From Sphingobium sp. TKS (lineage in GTDB: Bacteria > Pseudomonadota > Alphaproteobacteria > Sphingomonadales > Sphingomonadaceae), in contig NZ_CP005085.1 of NCBI RefSeq assembly GCF_001563265.1, positions 372,001 through 436,000 on the forward strand: DNA of 64,000 bases, given 5' to 3'. The position numbers and the translations under genes are program-made. The notes beneath the pieces were generated by a model. The model had not been told where the DNA came from. It was given only the letters and a program-made list of their open reading frames with translations, and ran no database searches. Shown here piece by piece: positions 9,091-17,500 of this stretch. The stretch's first letter is position 1, and every line of letters begins with the position of its first letter.

Positions 9091-9145
9091 GTCCCGGCGC
9101 CTGCCGCCTGAGGCGGCGCGACATGACATGGCGCCGGGACTTTTT
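9091..9145 (+). terminator. Strong intrinsic terminator
   Basis: An 11-bp perfect stem (GTCCCGGCGCC at 9091-9101 with GGCGCCGGGAC at 9130-9140) encloses a second hairpin (GCCGCC/GGCGGC) and is followed directly by TTTTT. It terminates rightward transcription just before the Tn3 remnant. Confidence 0.75.
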
Positions 9146-9431
9146 ACGATCGCACGATATTGCCATGCCGGCGCTGGGCGTTCCCCTCATGACCGGTAGC
9201 GATCATGATGCGCAGGTAGTGGCACAGCCCTCCTGCATCGCACTGCCGGCAATACAGGCCGTTGCCCGATCAGGTGCTTGGGGCAGACCTGAAATCACAT
9301 CTTGGCAGTGCCATCCAGCCGACGCCGCGATCCCCCCCTCTTGGGCTTCTCTGCTGCGAGTTCAACCGGTACCTCGCGCTTGGAGGGGCGCTTGGCAGTC
9401 ACTGCCTTTGGGCGCAGGCCGAGGCCTATCT
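9146..9431. other. Non-coding stretch left of the Tn3 remnant
   Basis: A 286-bp segment between a terminator and the truncated Tn3 terminal repeat. Fragments of protein-like sequence appear on the minus strand (for example RPKAVTAKRPSKREVPVELA) but no complete gene or recognisable domain is present. Confidence 0.35.
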
Positions 9432-9460
9432 GGGGTCATTTGCGGGAGGGGGCGAAATCC
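9432..9460 (+). repeat. Left terminal inverted repeat of Tn3 remnant, truncated at 29 bp
   Basis: Identical over 29 bp to the inverted copy at 10676-10704. IS6100 begins at the next base. Confidence 0.85.
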
Positions 9461-10340
9461 GGCTCTGTTGCAAAGATTGGCGGCAGTCAGAGGTAGGCTG
9501 TCGCTCTGCGCCGATCAGGCGGCTGCTGCGAAATGGTGGTTGAGCATGCCCATGGCCTCCGTCAGCGCCGAGGGCCCAATGCCAAAAGCTCTCTCCACAA
9601 GGCGCACCTCGCCCCTGATGCCGGGCTGCAGGCACCAGGGGCGAGCCTGTCCTTTGCGCAGGGCTCGCATGACTTCGAATCCCTTGATCGTGGCATAGGC
9701 CGTGGGGATCGATTTGAAACCGCGCACCGGCTTGATCAGTATCTTGAGCTTTCCGTGATCGGCCTCGATCACGTTATTGAGATACTTCACCTGCCGGTGG
9801 GCCGTCTCCCGGTCCAGCTTTCCTTCGCGCTTCAATTCGGTGATCGCTGCACCATAGCTCGGCGCTTTGTCGGTATTGAGCGTGGCAGGCTTTTCCCAGT
9901 GCTTCAGGCCTCGCAGGGCCTTGCCCAGGAACCGCTTCGCTGCCTTGGCGCTGCGGGTCGGCGACAGGTAGAAATCGATCGTGTCGCCCCGCTTGTCGAC
10001 TGCCCGGTACAGGTAGGTCCACTTGCCCCGCACCTTGACGTAGGTTTCATCCAGGCGCCAGCTCGGATCAAAGCCACGCCGCCAGAACCAGCGCAGCCGC
10101 TTCTCCATCTCCGGGGCGTAGCACTGGACCCAGCGATAGATCGTCGTATGGTCGACCGAAATGCCGCGTTCCGCCAGCATTTCCTCAAGGTCGCGATAGC
10201 TGATCGGATAGCGACAATACCAGCGCACCGCCCACAGGATCACATCACCCTGGAAATGGCGCCACTTGAAATCCGTCATCGTTCCGTCCGTCCAATCTCC
10301 GCCAAGCATGCTCAAGCTTCACGATTTTTGCAACAGAGCC
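9461..10340 (-). mobile_element. IS6100 copy 1 (IS6 family, 880 bp)
   Basis: The element is exactly 880 bp and bounded by 14-bp inverted repeats GGCTCTGTTGCAAA. It encodes one transposase on the minus strand and is the same length and protein as the copies at 23560 and 29256. The 8-bp flanks (CGAAATCC and CTCACCGG) are not a target duplication, so this copy arrived or was reshaped by cointegration, deletion or recombination. Confidence 0.97.
9515..10279 (-). CDS. tnpA: IS6100 transposase
   Basis: A 254-residue IS6-family DDE transposase starting MTDFKWRHFQGDVILWAVRW. The start is the ATG that gives the standard IS6100 length; an in-frame ATG 36 bp upstream exists. The catalytic Asp in RLDETYVKV, Asp in LNTDKAPSYG and Glu in NNVIEADHG are present. 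The protein is identical to copies 2 and 3 and appears intact. It mediates replicative transposition through cointegrates. Confidence 0.97.
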   Translation of the reverse strand: MTDFKWRHFQGDVILWAVRWYCRYPISYRDLEEMLAERGISVDHTTIYRWVQCYAPEMEKRLRWFWRRGFDPSWRLDETYVKVRGKWTYLYRAVDKRGDTIDFYLSPTRSAKAAKRFLGKALRGLKHWEKPATLNTDKAPSYGAAITELKREGKLDRETAHRQVKYLNNVIEADHGKLKILIKPVRGFKSIPTAYATIKGFEVMRALRKGQARPWCLQPGIRGEVRLVERAFGIGPSALTEAMGMLNHHFAAAA

Positions 10341-10676
10341 CTCACCGGCAAGGGCGCGCAGATCGACACCACCACACCATCAGGCCGCATGGTGTTCGGC
10401 ATTTTCGCCACCCTGGCGGAATTCGAGCGGGATATGATCCGCGAGCGCACCATGGCGGGCCTCGCCGCTGCCCGCGTGCGGGGACGCAAGGGAGGTCGAA
10501 AATTTGCGCTCTCCAAGGCGCAGGTGCGTCTCGCACAGGCCGCCATGGCCCAGCGCGACACCTCCGTCTCCGATCTATGCAAGGAACTCGGGATCGAGCG
10601 CGTCACGCTCTACCGATACGTCGGCCCCAAAGGTGAACTCAGGGATTATGGCAAGCGCGTCCTCGGCTTAGCGTAG
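10341..10676 (+). pseudogene. tnpR: Serine resolvase, 3' fragment cut by IS6100
   Basis: 111 residues of a Tn3-type serine recombinase C-terminal part. It has the helix E region (GRMVFGIFATLAEFERDMIR), then ERTMAGLAAARVRGRKGGR and a DNA-binding helix-turn-helix (SVSDLCKELGIERVTLYRYV). The N-terminal catalytic serine domain is missing because IS6100 abuts the first codon kept. The open frame runs back into IS6100, but that part is unrelated. The stop lies at the inner edge of the right terminal repeat. Confidence 0.9.
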
Positions 10677-10704
10677 GATTTCGCCCCCTCCCGCAAATGA
10701 CCCC
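10668..10704 (-). repeat. Right terminal inverted repeat of Tn3 remnant
   Basis: Reading inward from 10704 the sequence is GGGGTCATTTGCGGGAGG and on to CTACGCTAA. The outer 29 bp match the truncated left repeat. Confidence 0.85.
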
Positions 10705-10834
10705 CATACGGGCCTTCGATCAGCTATGATAATGAGGCTTCGTATGTGGTCATCACATGCACCGGGTCCGCCGGGCTGTTAACCGGTGGACCCACTTACT
10801 CCAAATTGATCTTGGTAGCGGGAAGGAAAGGCAA

Positions 10835-10873
10835 CAAGCGCCCGCCGCGCTTCCACGACGCAGCGGGCGCTTG
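10835..10873. other. Long hairpin in the gap between Tn3 remnant and traG
   Basis: A perfect 11-bp stem (CAAGCGCCCGC with GCGGGCGCTTG) closes a 17-nt loop. No T-run follows. The gap 10705-10994 has no convincing gene. Confidence 0.5.
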
Positions 10874-10951
10874 GGTCGCCCTAAGTGCATAAGGCGTTCC
10901 AAGACCCTGGCGACCGGAGGTCATTTTACTGATCTCGCGCGCCTGTCGCCA

Positions 10952-10982
10952 GAATATATCCAGAATATATTCGGATATATTC
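10952..10982. repeat. AT-rich inverted repeats just after traG
   Basis: GAATATATCC at 10952-10961 and GGATATATTC at 10973-10982 form a perfect 10-bp inverted repeat. Between them is GAATATATTC, itself nearly palindromic, so the octamer GAATATAT recurs. It lies 13 bp past the traG stop codon in otherwise GC-rich DNA. Confidence 0.6.
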
Positions 10983-10994
10983 TACGCCGTCATT

Positions 10995-12557
10995 TTACGC
11001 CTGATCGAAGCTGCCCGCGAACTCGCGCTGGTCGTAATATCGGATTTTCTGGACCCGGAGAGGGTCCTTGCCCTGGATCAATAGCAACTGCTCGTCCGGC
11101 CCCATCCGCATGATTTCGTCAGGGTTCATGAGGTTGCGCGCGCTGACCTGGGTGCTGATCGAGCGGGTATGCTTGGCCCGCTCAAAAATGCTGCCATGCG
11201 TCTCGGAATACCCCGCCGTGCGAAATTCGAGGGTTTCCTGTCCCATCGACTTGGACAGCAGCTCGGCGGTCGCGTGGTCGTTCACCCCGAACGCCTGCAA
11301 CACCCCGGCATTCGACAGGAAGGTGCCCGCGCGCTCGCCATAGAGGGCGCGCAACTGGTGCATATCCTGCAGGATGGGCCAGAGCTGCAGCCCGTATCCG
11401 GCCATCAGCCCCATGGCGCGCTCGACGGGTTCGAGCCTGCCCAGGGCGGCGAACTCATCGAGCAGGAAAAGGACGGGCCGCGCCGGTTTGACTGCCGAGC
11501 GGGCCATGTCGGTCAGTGCCTGAGCGATCAGCAGGCGCAGCCAGCGCGAATAGGCATCGAGACGATCGGGGGGCAGACAGAGAAACACCGTGGAAACCCC
11601 CTCTTTCAACCCTGCAAAGGTGAAGTCAGAGGCCGATGTGCTGGCGACGATGCGGGGGCTGTCGAGAAAATGGGTATGGCGCTGGGCCGAGGACAACACC
11701 CCTGCGGCTTCGCGATCGGACTTGCCGAGGTGGCGGTTGGCGGCGCGGGCTATGAGGCCGCCGGCGCCGTGGCTGTCCTGCATGCGGGCGAGCAGATCGG
11801 CAAAATCCTTGGGTGCGAGCGTGAGATAGTCGCGCACCGTCGCCAGGGTGCGGCGCTCGCGATCCTCGTGGACCACGCCATAGAGGATCAGGCCCGCGAT
11901 CAGCGCCTTGGCTTCCTCGTTCCAATGCGCCTCGCCGCCTTGCCCTGCGGAATCGTGGACCAGAGCATCGGCCAGCGTCATGGCGTCTTCAGCCAGATCG
12001 AGGCTTTCCGGGTCTAGCCGGTCGAGCGGATTATAGCGGGCGGCGGGTTGCCCGGAGACGCCGAAGGGATCGAGGCACCAGACCTTGCCCTTGGTGGCGC
12101 GGGTGCGGGCGGTGACGCGGGCGTTCTCGCCCTTAGGGTCGATGCAGATCACCGAGCGGTCGATGGTCAGCAGATTGGGAATGATGGTGCCTACGCCCTT
12201 GCCGCTGCGCGTAGGGGCCATGGTCAGGAGATGGGCGGGGCCGTCATAGCGCAGCAGCTTGCCGGTTCTGAAGGATCGACCAATCAGGAGATCGCCCTTG
12301 TTGCTCGCAAGGGCGCGCACGTCATCGATTCCACCGAAGGCGGCCGAGCCGAGCAGCGCGTTGCGGCGACCCTTGAAACCATATTTCCAGACCAGCACGA
12401 GGAAGACAACGAGCGCCACCCAGGCGATGGTGCTGGCGATCGAGGTCGGCATCACCTTTTCGAGCAGCCAGGCCGTGCCGAACAGGACGGCAAAGGCTCC
12501 GCCGGCAGCAAGGATACAGCCTGCGTTGCCCTCTTCTCCGACAACCGGCCCACTCAT
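10995..12557 (-). CDS. traG: Conjugal transfer coupling protein, TraG/VirD4 family
   Basis: A 520-residue inner-membrane ATPase that in the family links the relaxosome to the type IV secretion channel. Two N-terminal membrane segments (about residues 13-32 and 41-58) precede the nucleotide-binding domain, with Walker A APTRSGKGVG near residues 114-123 and Walker B PVLFLLDEFAALGRL. The ATG at 12557 is chosen because it overlaps the upstream stop as ATGA; an upstream in-frame ATG at 12602 is less likely. The C-terminus ends soon after the core, shorter than many TraG proteins. It is the last gene of the leftward tra operon. Confidence 0.92.
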   Translation of the reverse strand: MSGPVVGEEGNAGCILAAGGAFAVLFGTAWLLEKVMPTSIASTIAWVALVVFLVLVWKYGFKGRRNALLGSAAFGGIDDVRALASNKGDLLIGRSFRTGKLLRYDGPAHLLTMAPTRSGKGVGTIIPNLLTIDRSVICIDPKGENARVTARTRATKGKVWCLDPFGVSGQPAARYNPLDRLDPESLDLAEDAMTLADALVHDSAGQGGEAHWNEEAKALIAGLILYGVVHEDRERRTLATVRDYLTLAPKDFADLLARMQDSHGAGGLIARAANRHLGKSDREAAGVLSSAQRHTHFLDSPRIVASTSASDFTFAGLKEGVSTVFLCLPPDRLDAYSRWLRLLIAQALTDMARSAVKPARPVLFLLDEFAALGRLEPVERAMGLMAGYGLQLWPILQDMHQLRALYGERAGTFLSNAGVLQAFGVNDHATAELLSKSMGQETLEFRTAGYSETHGSIFERAKHTRSISTQVSARNLMNPDEIMRMGPDEQLLLIQGKDPLRVQKIRYYDQREFAGSFDQA

Positions 12558-13297
12558 TTTTGCGGGTCCAGAGGGCGGGTGAACCAGATGAGGCGCAGCC
12601 AAGGGACGGGCTGGCCGGGGCGGCCTTCCCCGATCAGAGTCATATGACTGGCCACGCCATGTAGATCAGGCAGGGAGGCCATGCCCCCGAACCGGAAAGG
12701 GAGGTTCGCTAGGACGGTGTGTGCAGTGTCGTTGAAACCGATGATCTGGGTGCGCTGGTCGTTGCCTTCCGCGACCCACAGGCCAACCCAGTCATAATTC
12801 TTGCGGCTAACCTTTTGCGCGGTGACGAAACGAAATCCGGCGATCGTAGGGGTGCGATCGGGGCGGGGCGGGACATAGCCCTCGACATAGCCGCTCTTGC
12901 CGATACGCCCATTGGAGACGGCGACGATTCCGCTTTTGCCATATTGGCGATCCCAGGTGATCCAGCATCCCGACGAGCGGGAATGCACCGGGCCGGGGGA
13001 TTGATCGAAGTCGGCAAAGCGCGGATCGTCCGATTGGAGCATCAGCCCCCAACCGTAGCGCAATTGTCCAATGCGCCCCTCTCCGGGGGCAGGCCATCCG
13101 GTGTCCGTGCGGTAATGGCCGCCCAGTGCCTCGACGGGCAGGGGCGTGGAGGTAATGGCGACAGCGTTGGAGGGTGCATCCGTCACCGGACAGGCGGGGG
13201 GCGTGTCGGCGGCGCTGGCGGGACCAGCGACCAGACAAGCGGCGGCACCAGCCAACAGGATCGCGCCGGAGCGGCGCAAGGATAGGGTCAGGCTCAT
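12554..13297 (-). CDS. Exported hypothetical protein of the tra operon (247 aa)
   Basis: A 247-residue protein with a clear signal peptide (LRRSGAILLAGAAACLVAGP to ASAADT). The mature part is rich in Gly, Trp and Pro (GWPAPGEGRIGQLRYGWGLM, SSGCWITWDRQYGKSG) with two cysteines, and may be a beta-rich periplasmic protein. I do not recognise the family. It is coupled by ATGA to traG downstream and by a 4-bp overlap to the gene upstream, so it is made with the transfer proteins. Confidence 0.7.
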   Translation of the reverse strand: MSLTLSLRRSGAILLAGAAACLVAGPASAADTPPACPVTDAPSNAVAITSTPLPVEALGGHYRTDTGWPAPGEGRIGQLRYGWGLMLQSDDPRFADFDQSPGPVHSRSSGCWITWDRQYGKSGIVAVSNGRIGKSGYVEGYVPPRPDRTPTIAGFRFVTAQKVSRKNYDWVGLWVAEGNDQRTQIIGFNDTAHTVLANLPFRFGGMASLPDLHGVASHMTLIGEGRPGQPVPWLRLIWFTRPLDPQK

Positions 13298-13605
13298 TGT
13301 TCCTCCCGTCCACGTTCGAGGTTCTTCAGGCGAGCGAGCGGCGTGATCGGCAGCGCCGGGTCGGCGTCAGGATGATCGAGCAGCTTGAGGACGATGGCCG
13401 TGGCGAGGGGAGGGGGCACGGCTTCGGCGCGCAGCATTTCGAACAGGGCCTGTTCGCCGATGGTGAGGTCCATGCCTTCGATCGTGAGATTGGCGCGGGC
13501 CTCGGCATCGGCTTCGCGCCACATTGCGACTTCGGCGGGGGTGCCGCGCACATAATCGAGCGTGCGGACCTGGTTGCGGATCGTTTCGATATCGAGGCTG
13601 TTCAT
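13294..13605 (-). CDS. Small hypothetical protein of the tra operon (103 aa)
   Basis: A 103-residue acidic protein with predicted helices. It contains EARANLTIEGMDLTIGEQAL, which resembles in outline the short antitoxin helix of Fic-type antitoxins, but the required Ser/Thr is replaced by Asn and no Fic gene is present. It overlaps both neighbours as ATGA. Function unknown. Confidence 0.65.
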   Translation of the reverse strand: MNSLDIETIRNQVRTLDYVRGTPAEVAMWREADAEARANLTIEGMDLTIGEQALFEMLRAEAVPPPLATAIVLKLLDHPDADPALPITPLARLKNLERGREEQ

Positions 13606-13778
13606 TGATGGTCCTTCCCGGTGCTATGGCGGTGCAGATAATCGAGGGCTTCGCGGGCGGACTGTTCGCTCGGAAAGAGAAGATCGAGCCAGCTCTGGCT
13701 TTTTTCTGACCAGAGGCCCCATGCGCTTTCGAGTTTCTTGTCGGGGCGTTTCATGACGCGGTAATCGTCCAGCCTCAT
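13602..13778 (-). CDS. Very small hypothetical protein of the tra operon (58 aa)
   Basis: A 58-residue frame (MRLDDYRVMKRPDKK, later LESAWGLWSEKSQSWL and SEQSAREALDYLHRH) sits precisely between its neighbours. Its ATG overlaps the traD stop and its stop overlaps the next start, both as ATGA. That exact packing and the protein-like composition argue that it is real. Charged, soluble, no recognised domain. Confidence 0.7.
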   Translation of the reverse strand: MRLDDYRVMKRPDKKLESAWGLWSEKSQSWLDLLFPSEQSAREALDYLHRHSTGKDHQ

Positions 13779-14002
13779 TGCGAGTCCTCCTGCTCCTCCG
13801 CTTCCGCGTCGAATGCGCGACGCCCACGCCGCTTCCAGAGCACCAGCAGATCGCCGGCTTTATCCTCCCGCACACGTCCAGCCAGTTCGAGCATCGCGCC
13901 ATAGAGGGTGGCGCGATCGTCGTCGGCCAGTTCGACGAGGCCGGCTTTCTGGACGAGGCCGCCCAACTCTATGAGATGGCGCGTGCGCTCGCGTCGGGCC
14001 AT
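13775..14002 (-). CDS. traD: Conjugal transfer protein TraD (relaxosome accessory)
   Basis: A 75-residue protein from the ATG at 14002. The segment RERTRHLIELGGLVQKAGL matches the TraD family that occurs beside TraC and TraG in Ti-like plasmids. The reading frame stays open upstream to 14230, but that part overlaps traC by 190 bp and has no GTG or TTG closer to traC's end. The C-terminus is acidic. In the family it is a small helper of DNA processing at oriT. Its stop overlaps the next gene as ATGA. Confidence 0.75.
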   Translation of the reverse strand: MARRERTRHLIELGGLVQKAGLVELADDDRATLYGAMLELAGRVREDKAGDLLVLWKRRGRRAFDAEAEEQEDSQ

Positions 14003-14039
14003 GACCCATCCTCTCGTATCAGCGCGACGCGCGGCGTCT

Positions 14040-14345
14040 TCAAGCCTGTTCCTCGCTTGCGCCAGTTTGCTTGCCGCCTTCGCCGTCGCAGCCAGTGCGT
14101 CGCCAAGCCTTGCGCCCGCGCCCCTGAAAGAAGGCCGCGCCCCGCGAGCGCCACGCCTCCTTTTCTTCCGCGTTAGCCGATCCCACGGCGGCGAGCAGCA
14201 CGCCCGCCAGCATGTCGGGATCGAGCGCATCTGCCCCGGTGGACGTGACCAGCTCGCCTAGTTGCTGCACCTTCTTCGCCTTGAGCGCGCGGGCCTTGTC
14301 GCCCAGCGCCTTCAACTCGGCGTCATAGTCGCGGACCTTGCGCAT
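14040..14345 (-). CDS. traC: Conjugal transfer protein TraC
   Basis: A 101-residue protein starting MRKVRDYDAELKALGDKARA with the typical TraC continuation KKVQQLGELVTSTGADAL and an AWRSRGAAFF segment near the end. The ATG at 14345 is used; an upstream ATG at 14441 would add 32 residues of unrelated composition. TraC binds or assists at oriT in Ti-type systems. It is the first gene of the leftward operon, starting about 110 bp from the oriT core and divergent from traA. Confidence 0.85.
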   Translation of the reverse strand: MRKVRDYDAELKALGDKARALKAKKVQQLGELVTSTGADALDPDMLAGVLLAAVGSANAEEKEAWRSRGAAFFQGRGRKAWRRTGCDGEGGKQTGASEEQA

Positions 14346-14449
14346 ATTCTCTCCCTCGCGCCCATGATCGGGAGCCGCAGCGTAGCACGATCGCAGGCAC
14401 AGGACAGCGGTTCCGAACAAAAATGCGGCCAAGTCAATCACGCGAACGG

Positions 14450-14500
14450 CAGAGAGTGTAAGTGCGCGCTTATACGTCGTTGCCGACGTGCGCTCAGAAA
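14450..14500. other. oriT: Origin of transfer (oriT), RSF1010/Ti-like
   Basis: Between divergent traC and traA lies GTAAGTGCGC (14458-14467), the conserved nic-proximal core of MOB-Q origins, followed by CTTATACGTCG as in Ti-plasmid oriT regions. An inverted repeat ACGTCG/CGACGT (14474-14479 with 14484-14489) sits beside it. Position and motif agree with the MOB-Q relaxase encoded next to it. The exact nick is not determined here. Confidence 0.8.
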
Positions 14501-14518
14501 GGCAGTATAGGGGCTGTT

Positions 14519-17500
14519 ATGGCGATCTACCATTTCTCGGCCAAGGTCATCAGCCGCGCCAACGGATCGAGTGCCGTTGCGAGCGCGGCCTATCGTGCGG
14601 CGGAACGACTGCACGATGACCGACTCGGGCGCGACCATGATTTCTCGAACAAGGCCGGCGTCGTCCATTCGGAAATCATGCTGCCCGATGGTGCGCCAGA
14701 GCGTTTAAACGATCGCGCGACCTTGTGGAACGAGGTCGAAGGGGCTGAGAAACGCAAGGACGCGCAGTTGGCGCGCGAGGTGGAGTTCTCGATTCCGCGC
14801 GAGCTGAACCAGCAACAGGGCATCCAGCTCGCCCGCGAGTTTGTCGAAAAGCAGTTCGTGGAACGCGGCATGGTCGCGGACATGAATGTGCATTGGGACA
14901 TGGGGCAGGACGGGCAACCAAAGCCGCACGCGCATGTCATGCTGTCGATGCGCGAGGTAGGGCCGGAGGGCTTCGGCCAAAAGGTGCGCGAGTGGAACAG
15001 CACGGCGCTCTTGCAGGAATGGCGCGAGGCGTGGGCCGATCACGTCAACGAGCGCCTGGCCGAGCTGGATATTGATGCCCGCATAGATCATCGCACGTTG
15101 GAGGCGCAGGGGATCGACCTTGAGCCGCAACACAAGATCGGGCCGGCGGCGTCGCGGATGTCCGAACAGGGGCTTGAGGCCGAGCGGGTCGAGGACCATG
15201 CCCGGATCGCGCGCGAGAATGGCGAGAAGATCATCGCCAATCCGCAAATCGCGCTCGATGCGATCACCCGGCAACAGGCGACGTTCACGCGGCGCGACCT
15301 GGCGCAGTTCGCGTTCCGGCATAGCGACGGCAAGGACCAGTTCGACCAGGTGATGAGCGCGGTGCGGACCTCGCCCGAGCTGGTGGCGCTGGGGAAGGAC
15401 GGGCGCGGCGAGGATCGGTTCACGTCGCGCGAGATGATCGAGACGGAGCAGCGGTTGGAGCGCGCCGGCGATCGGCTTGCCGATCGGGGCAGGCATGGTC
15501 TCCCGGCAACGTCGCTGCAAAATGGGGGGCGGGACGCTGCCGGGAGTGATGGCCTGATGTTGGGGGACCAGCAACGGGACGCGCTGGCGCATATCACCGG
15601 CAAGAACGACCTGGCAATCGTCGTCGGCTATGCCGGCACCGGCAAATCGACCATGTTGGGCGTGGCGCGCGACGAATGGGAGCGCGCCGGCTATCAGGTG
15701 CGCGGCGCGGCGCTGTCGGGGATCGCGGCCGAGGGTTTGGAAGGTGGCTCCGGCATCCAGTCGCGCACGATCGCCAGCATGGAATATCAATGGGGCCAGG
15801 GCCGCGAGCTGCTAGGCCCGCGCGACGTGCTGGTGATCGACGAGGCCGGCATGATCGGCACGCGCCAGATGGAGCGCGTGCTTAGCGAGGCCGAGCGGGC
15901 AGGGGCCAAGGTCGTTCTAGTCGGCGACGCCGAGCAGTTGCAGGCGATCGAGGCCGGCGCGGCGTTCCGCGCGCTCGCCGAGCGTCACGGCGCGGCCGAG
16001 ATCAACGAGGTTCGCCGGCAGCATGAGGACTGGCAGCGCGACGCCACGCGGGCGCTGGCGACGGGCCGCACCGGCGAGGCGATCCATGCCTATGAGCAGC
16101 ACGGCATGGTCCACGCGGCCGAGACGCGCGAGGCTGCGCGGGCCGAGCTGATCGACACATGGGACGCGCAGCGCCGCGCCGATCCGGACAAGACCCGGAT
16201 CATCCTCACCCACACCAATGCCGAGGTGCGCGATTTGAACCAGGCCGCGCGCGATCGGCTGCGCGACGCCGGCGAGTTGGGGCAGGACGTGCGTATATCG
16301 GCGGAGCGGGGCGCGCGCGACTTCGCCAGCGGCGACCGCATCATGTTCCTCAAGAACGAGCGCGGCATGGGCGTGAAGAACGGCACGCTGGGGAAAGTCG
16401 AGCGCGTGTCGCCCGACAGCATGGCCGTTCGCCTTGACGATGGCCGACAGGTGGCGTTCGACCTGAAAGATTATGCCCATGTCGATCATGGCTATGCCGC
16501 GACCATCCACAAATCGCAGGGCGTGACGGTCGATCAGGGGCATGTGCTAGCGACGCCGGGGATGGACCGTCATTCGGCCTATGTGGCGCTGTCGCGGCAC
16601 CGTGACGGGGTGCAGCTCCATTACGGCCGTGACGACTTCGCCGACGATCGCCGGCTTGTCCGCACGCTGGGGCGCGAGCGGGCGAAGGATATGGCGTCGG
16701 ATTATCCGATGTATCGGGACCGGGACGCCGAGGCACAGTCGTTCGCCGATCGGCGGGGATTGTCGGGCGAGATCCGCGTTGCGGATGCGCCCGAGCGGAA
16801 GGGCGTGGAAATCCTCGCGCCCCGCGCGGGAACCTCACGCCAGATGGGCGAGGATTCGCGCCCGCGTGATATTGGCGACGGCCGCGGCGCTGGCGAGGCG
16901 AAGGCCGCGGTCGAGCGACAACCGCGGCGGGGAATGTTCGACGGTTTTCGGCCGCGCCCGCCCGAACGGACTGGCGAGCGGACGGCCGAGCCGGTGCAGG
17001 GCGCGAAGGAAAAGGCGGCTCCCAAGCGCGGCATGTTCGACGGGCTGAAACTCCCATCGCGCACGCCGGCGCCGACGCCGGCGAAAGAAACGCCAGCGCG
17101 TGCCGAGCAGGGCCATACCCATGATTTTCGCCGCGCGGTCGAGCGGGCCTCGCGATCGGCCGAGGCGGTGTTGCAGGCGCACGCATCAGGCGGGCCGGTG
17201 CTGGAACATCAGAAGGTCGCGCTCGAGCGCGCAGGGCAAGCGCTGGACCAGCTCAGGGCGGGAGCCTCGCGCGACCTCGCATCGGCGATGCAGCGCGATC
17301 CGGCATTGCTCCGCGAGGCGGCGGCGGGCCGCAGCGGGCCGATGATCGAGGCGATGGCGCAGGAGGCCCGCGTGCGCGCCGATCCCCATTTGCGCGCTGA
17401 TCGGTTCGTGGAACGCTGGCAACAGCTCTCTCAGGACCGCGACCGGCTTTATCGCGCCGGTGACATGACGGGCCGCGAGAAGGCTGGCAAGGAGATGGCG

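Larger units (their letters stand above)
9432..10704. mobile_element. Deleted Tn3-family transposon with IS6100 in its left end
   Basis: The same terminal sequence (starting GGGGTCATTTGCGGGAGG) occurs at 9432-9460 and, inverted, at 10676-10704, with 29 identical bases before IS6100 interrupts the left copy. Between them are only IS6100 and the 3' part of a resolvase gene. The end sequence resembles Tn3-family elements of the Tn163/Tn5393 type (from memory). The 5-bp flanks (TATCT on the left, CATAC on the right) do not match. The transposase and the resolvase 5' end are missing, as expected after an IS6100-mediated adjacent deletion. Confidence 0.75.

Noticed and set aside
9453..10348. Target-site duplication around IS6100 copy 1
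   Set aside because: CGAAATCC and CTCACCGG do not match; the same is true of the flanks of copies 2 and 3.
9533..10636. A 367-residue plus-strand frame across IS6100
   Set aside because: Antisense to the IS6100 transposase; the same shadow recurs in all three copies.
13294..13605. Possible Fic antitoxin (VbhA-like) in the tra operon
   Set aside because: The IEG motif is present, but the Ser/Thr four residues before Glu is Asn, and no Fic-domain gene is adjacent. Kept as hypothetical.
14705..15790. A 361-residue minus-strand frame within traA
   Set aside because: Antisense to the TraA relaxase/helicase with intact motifs.
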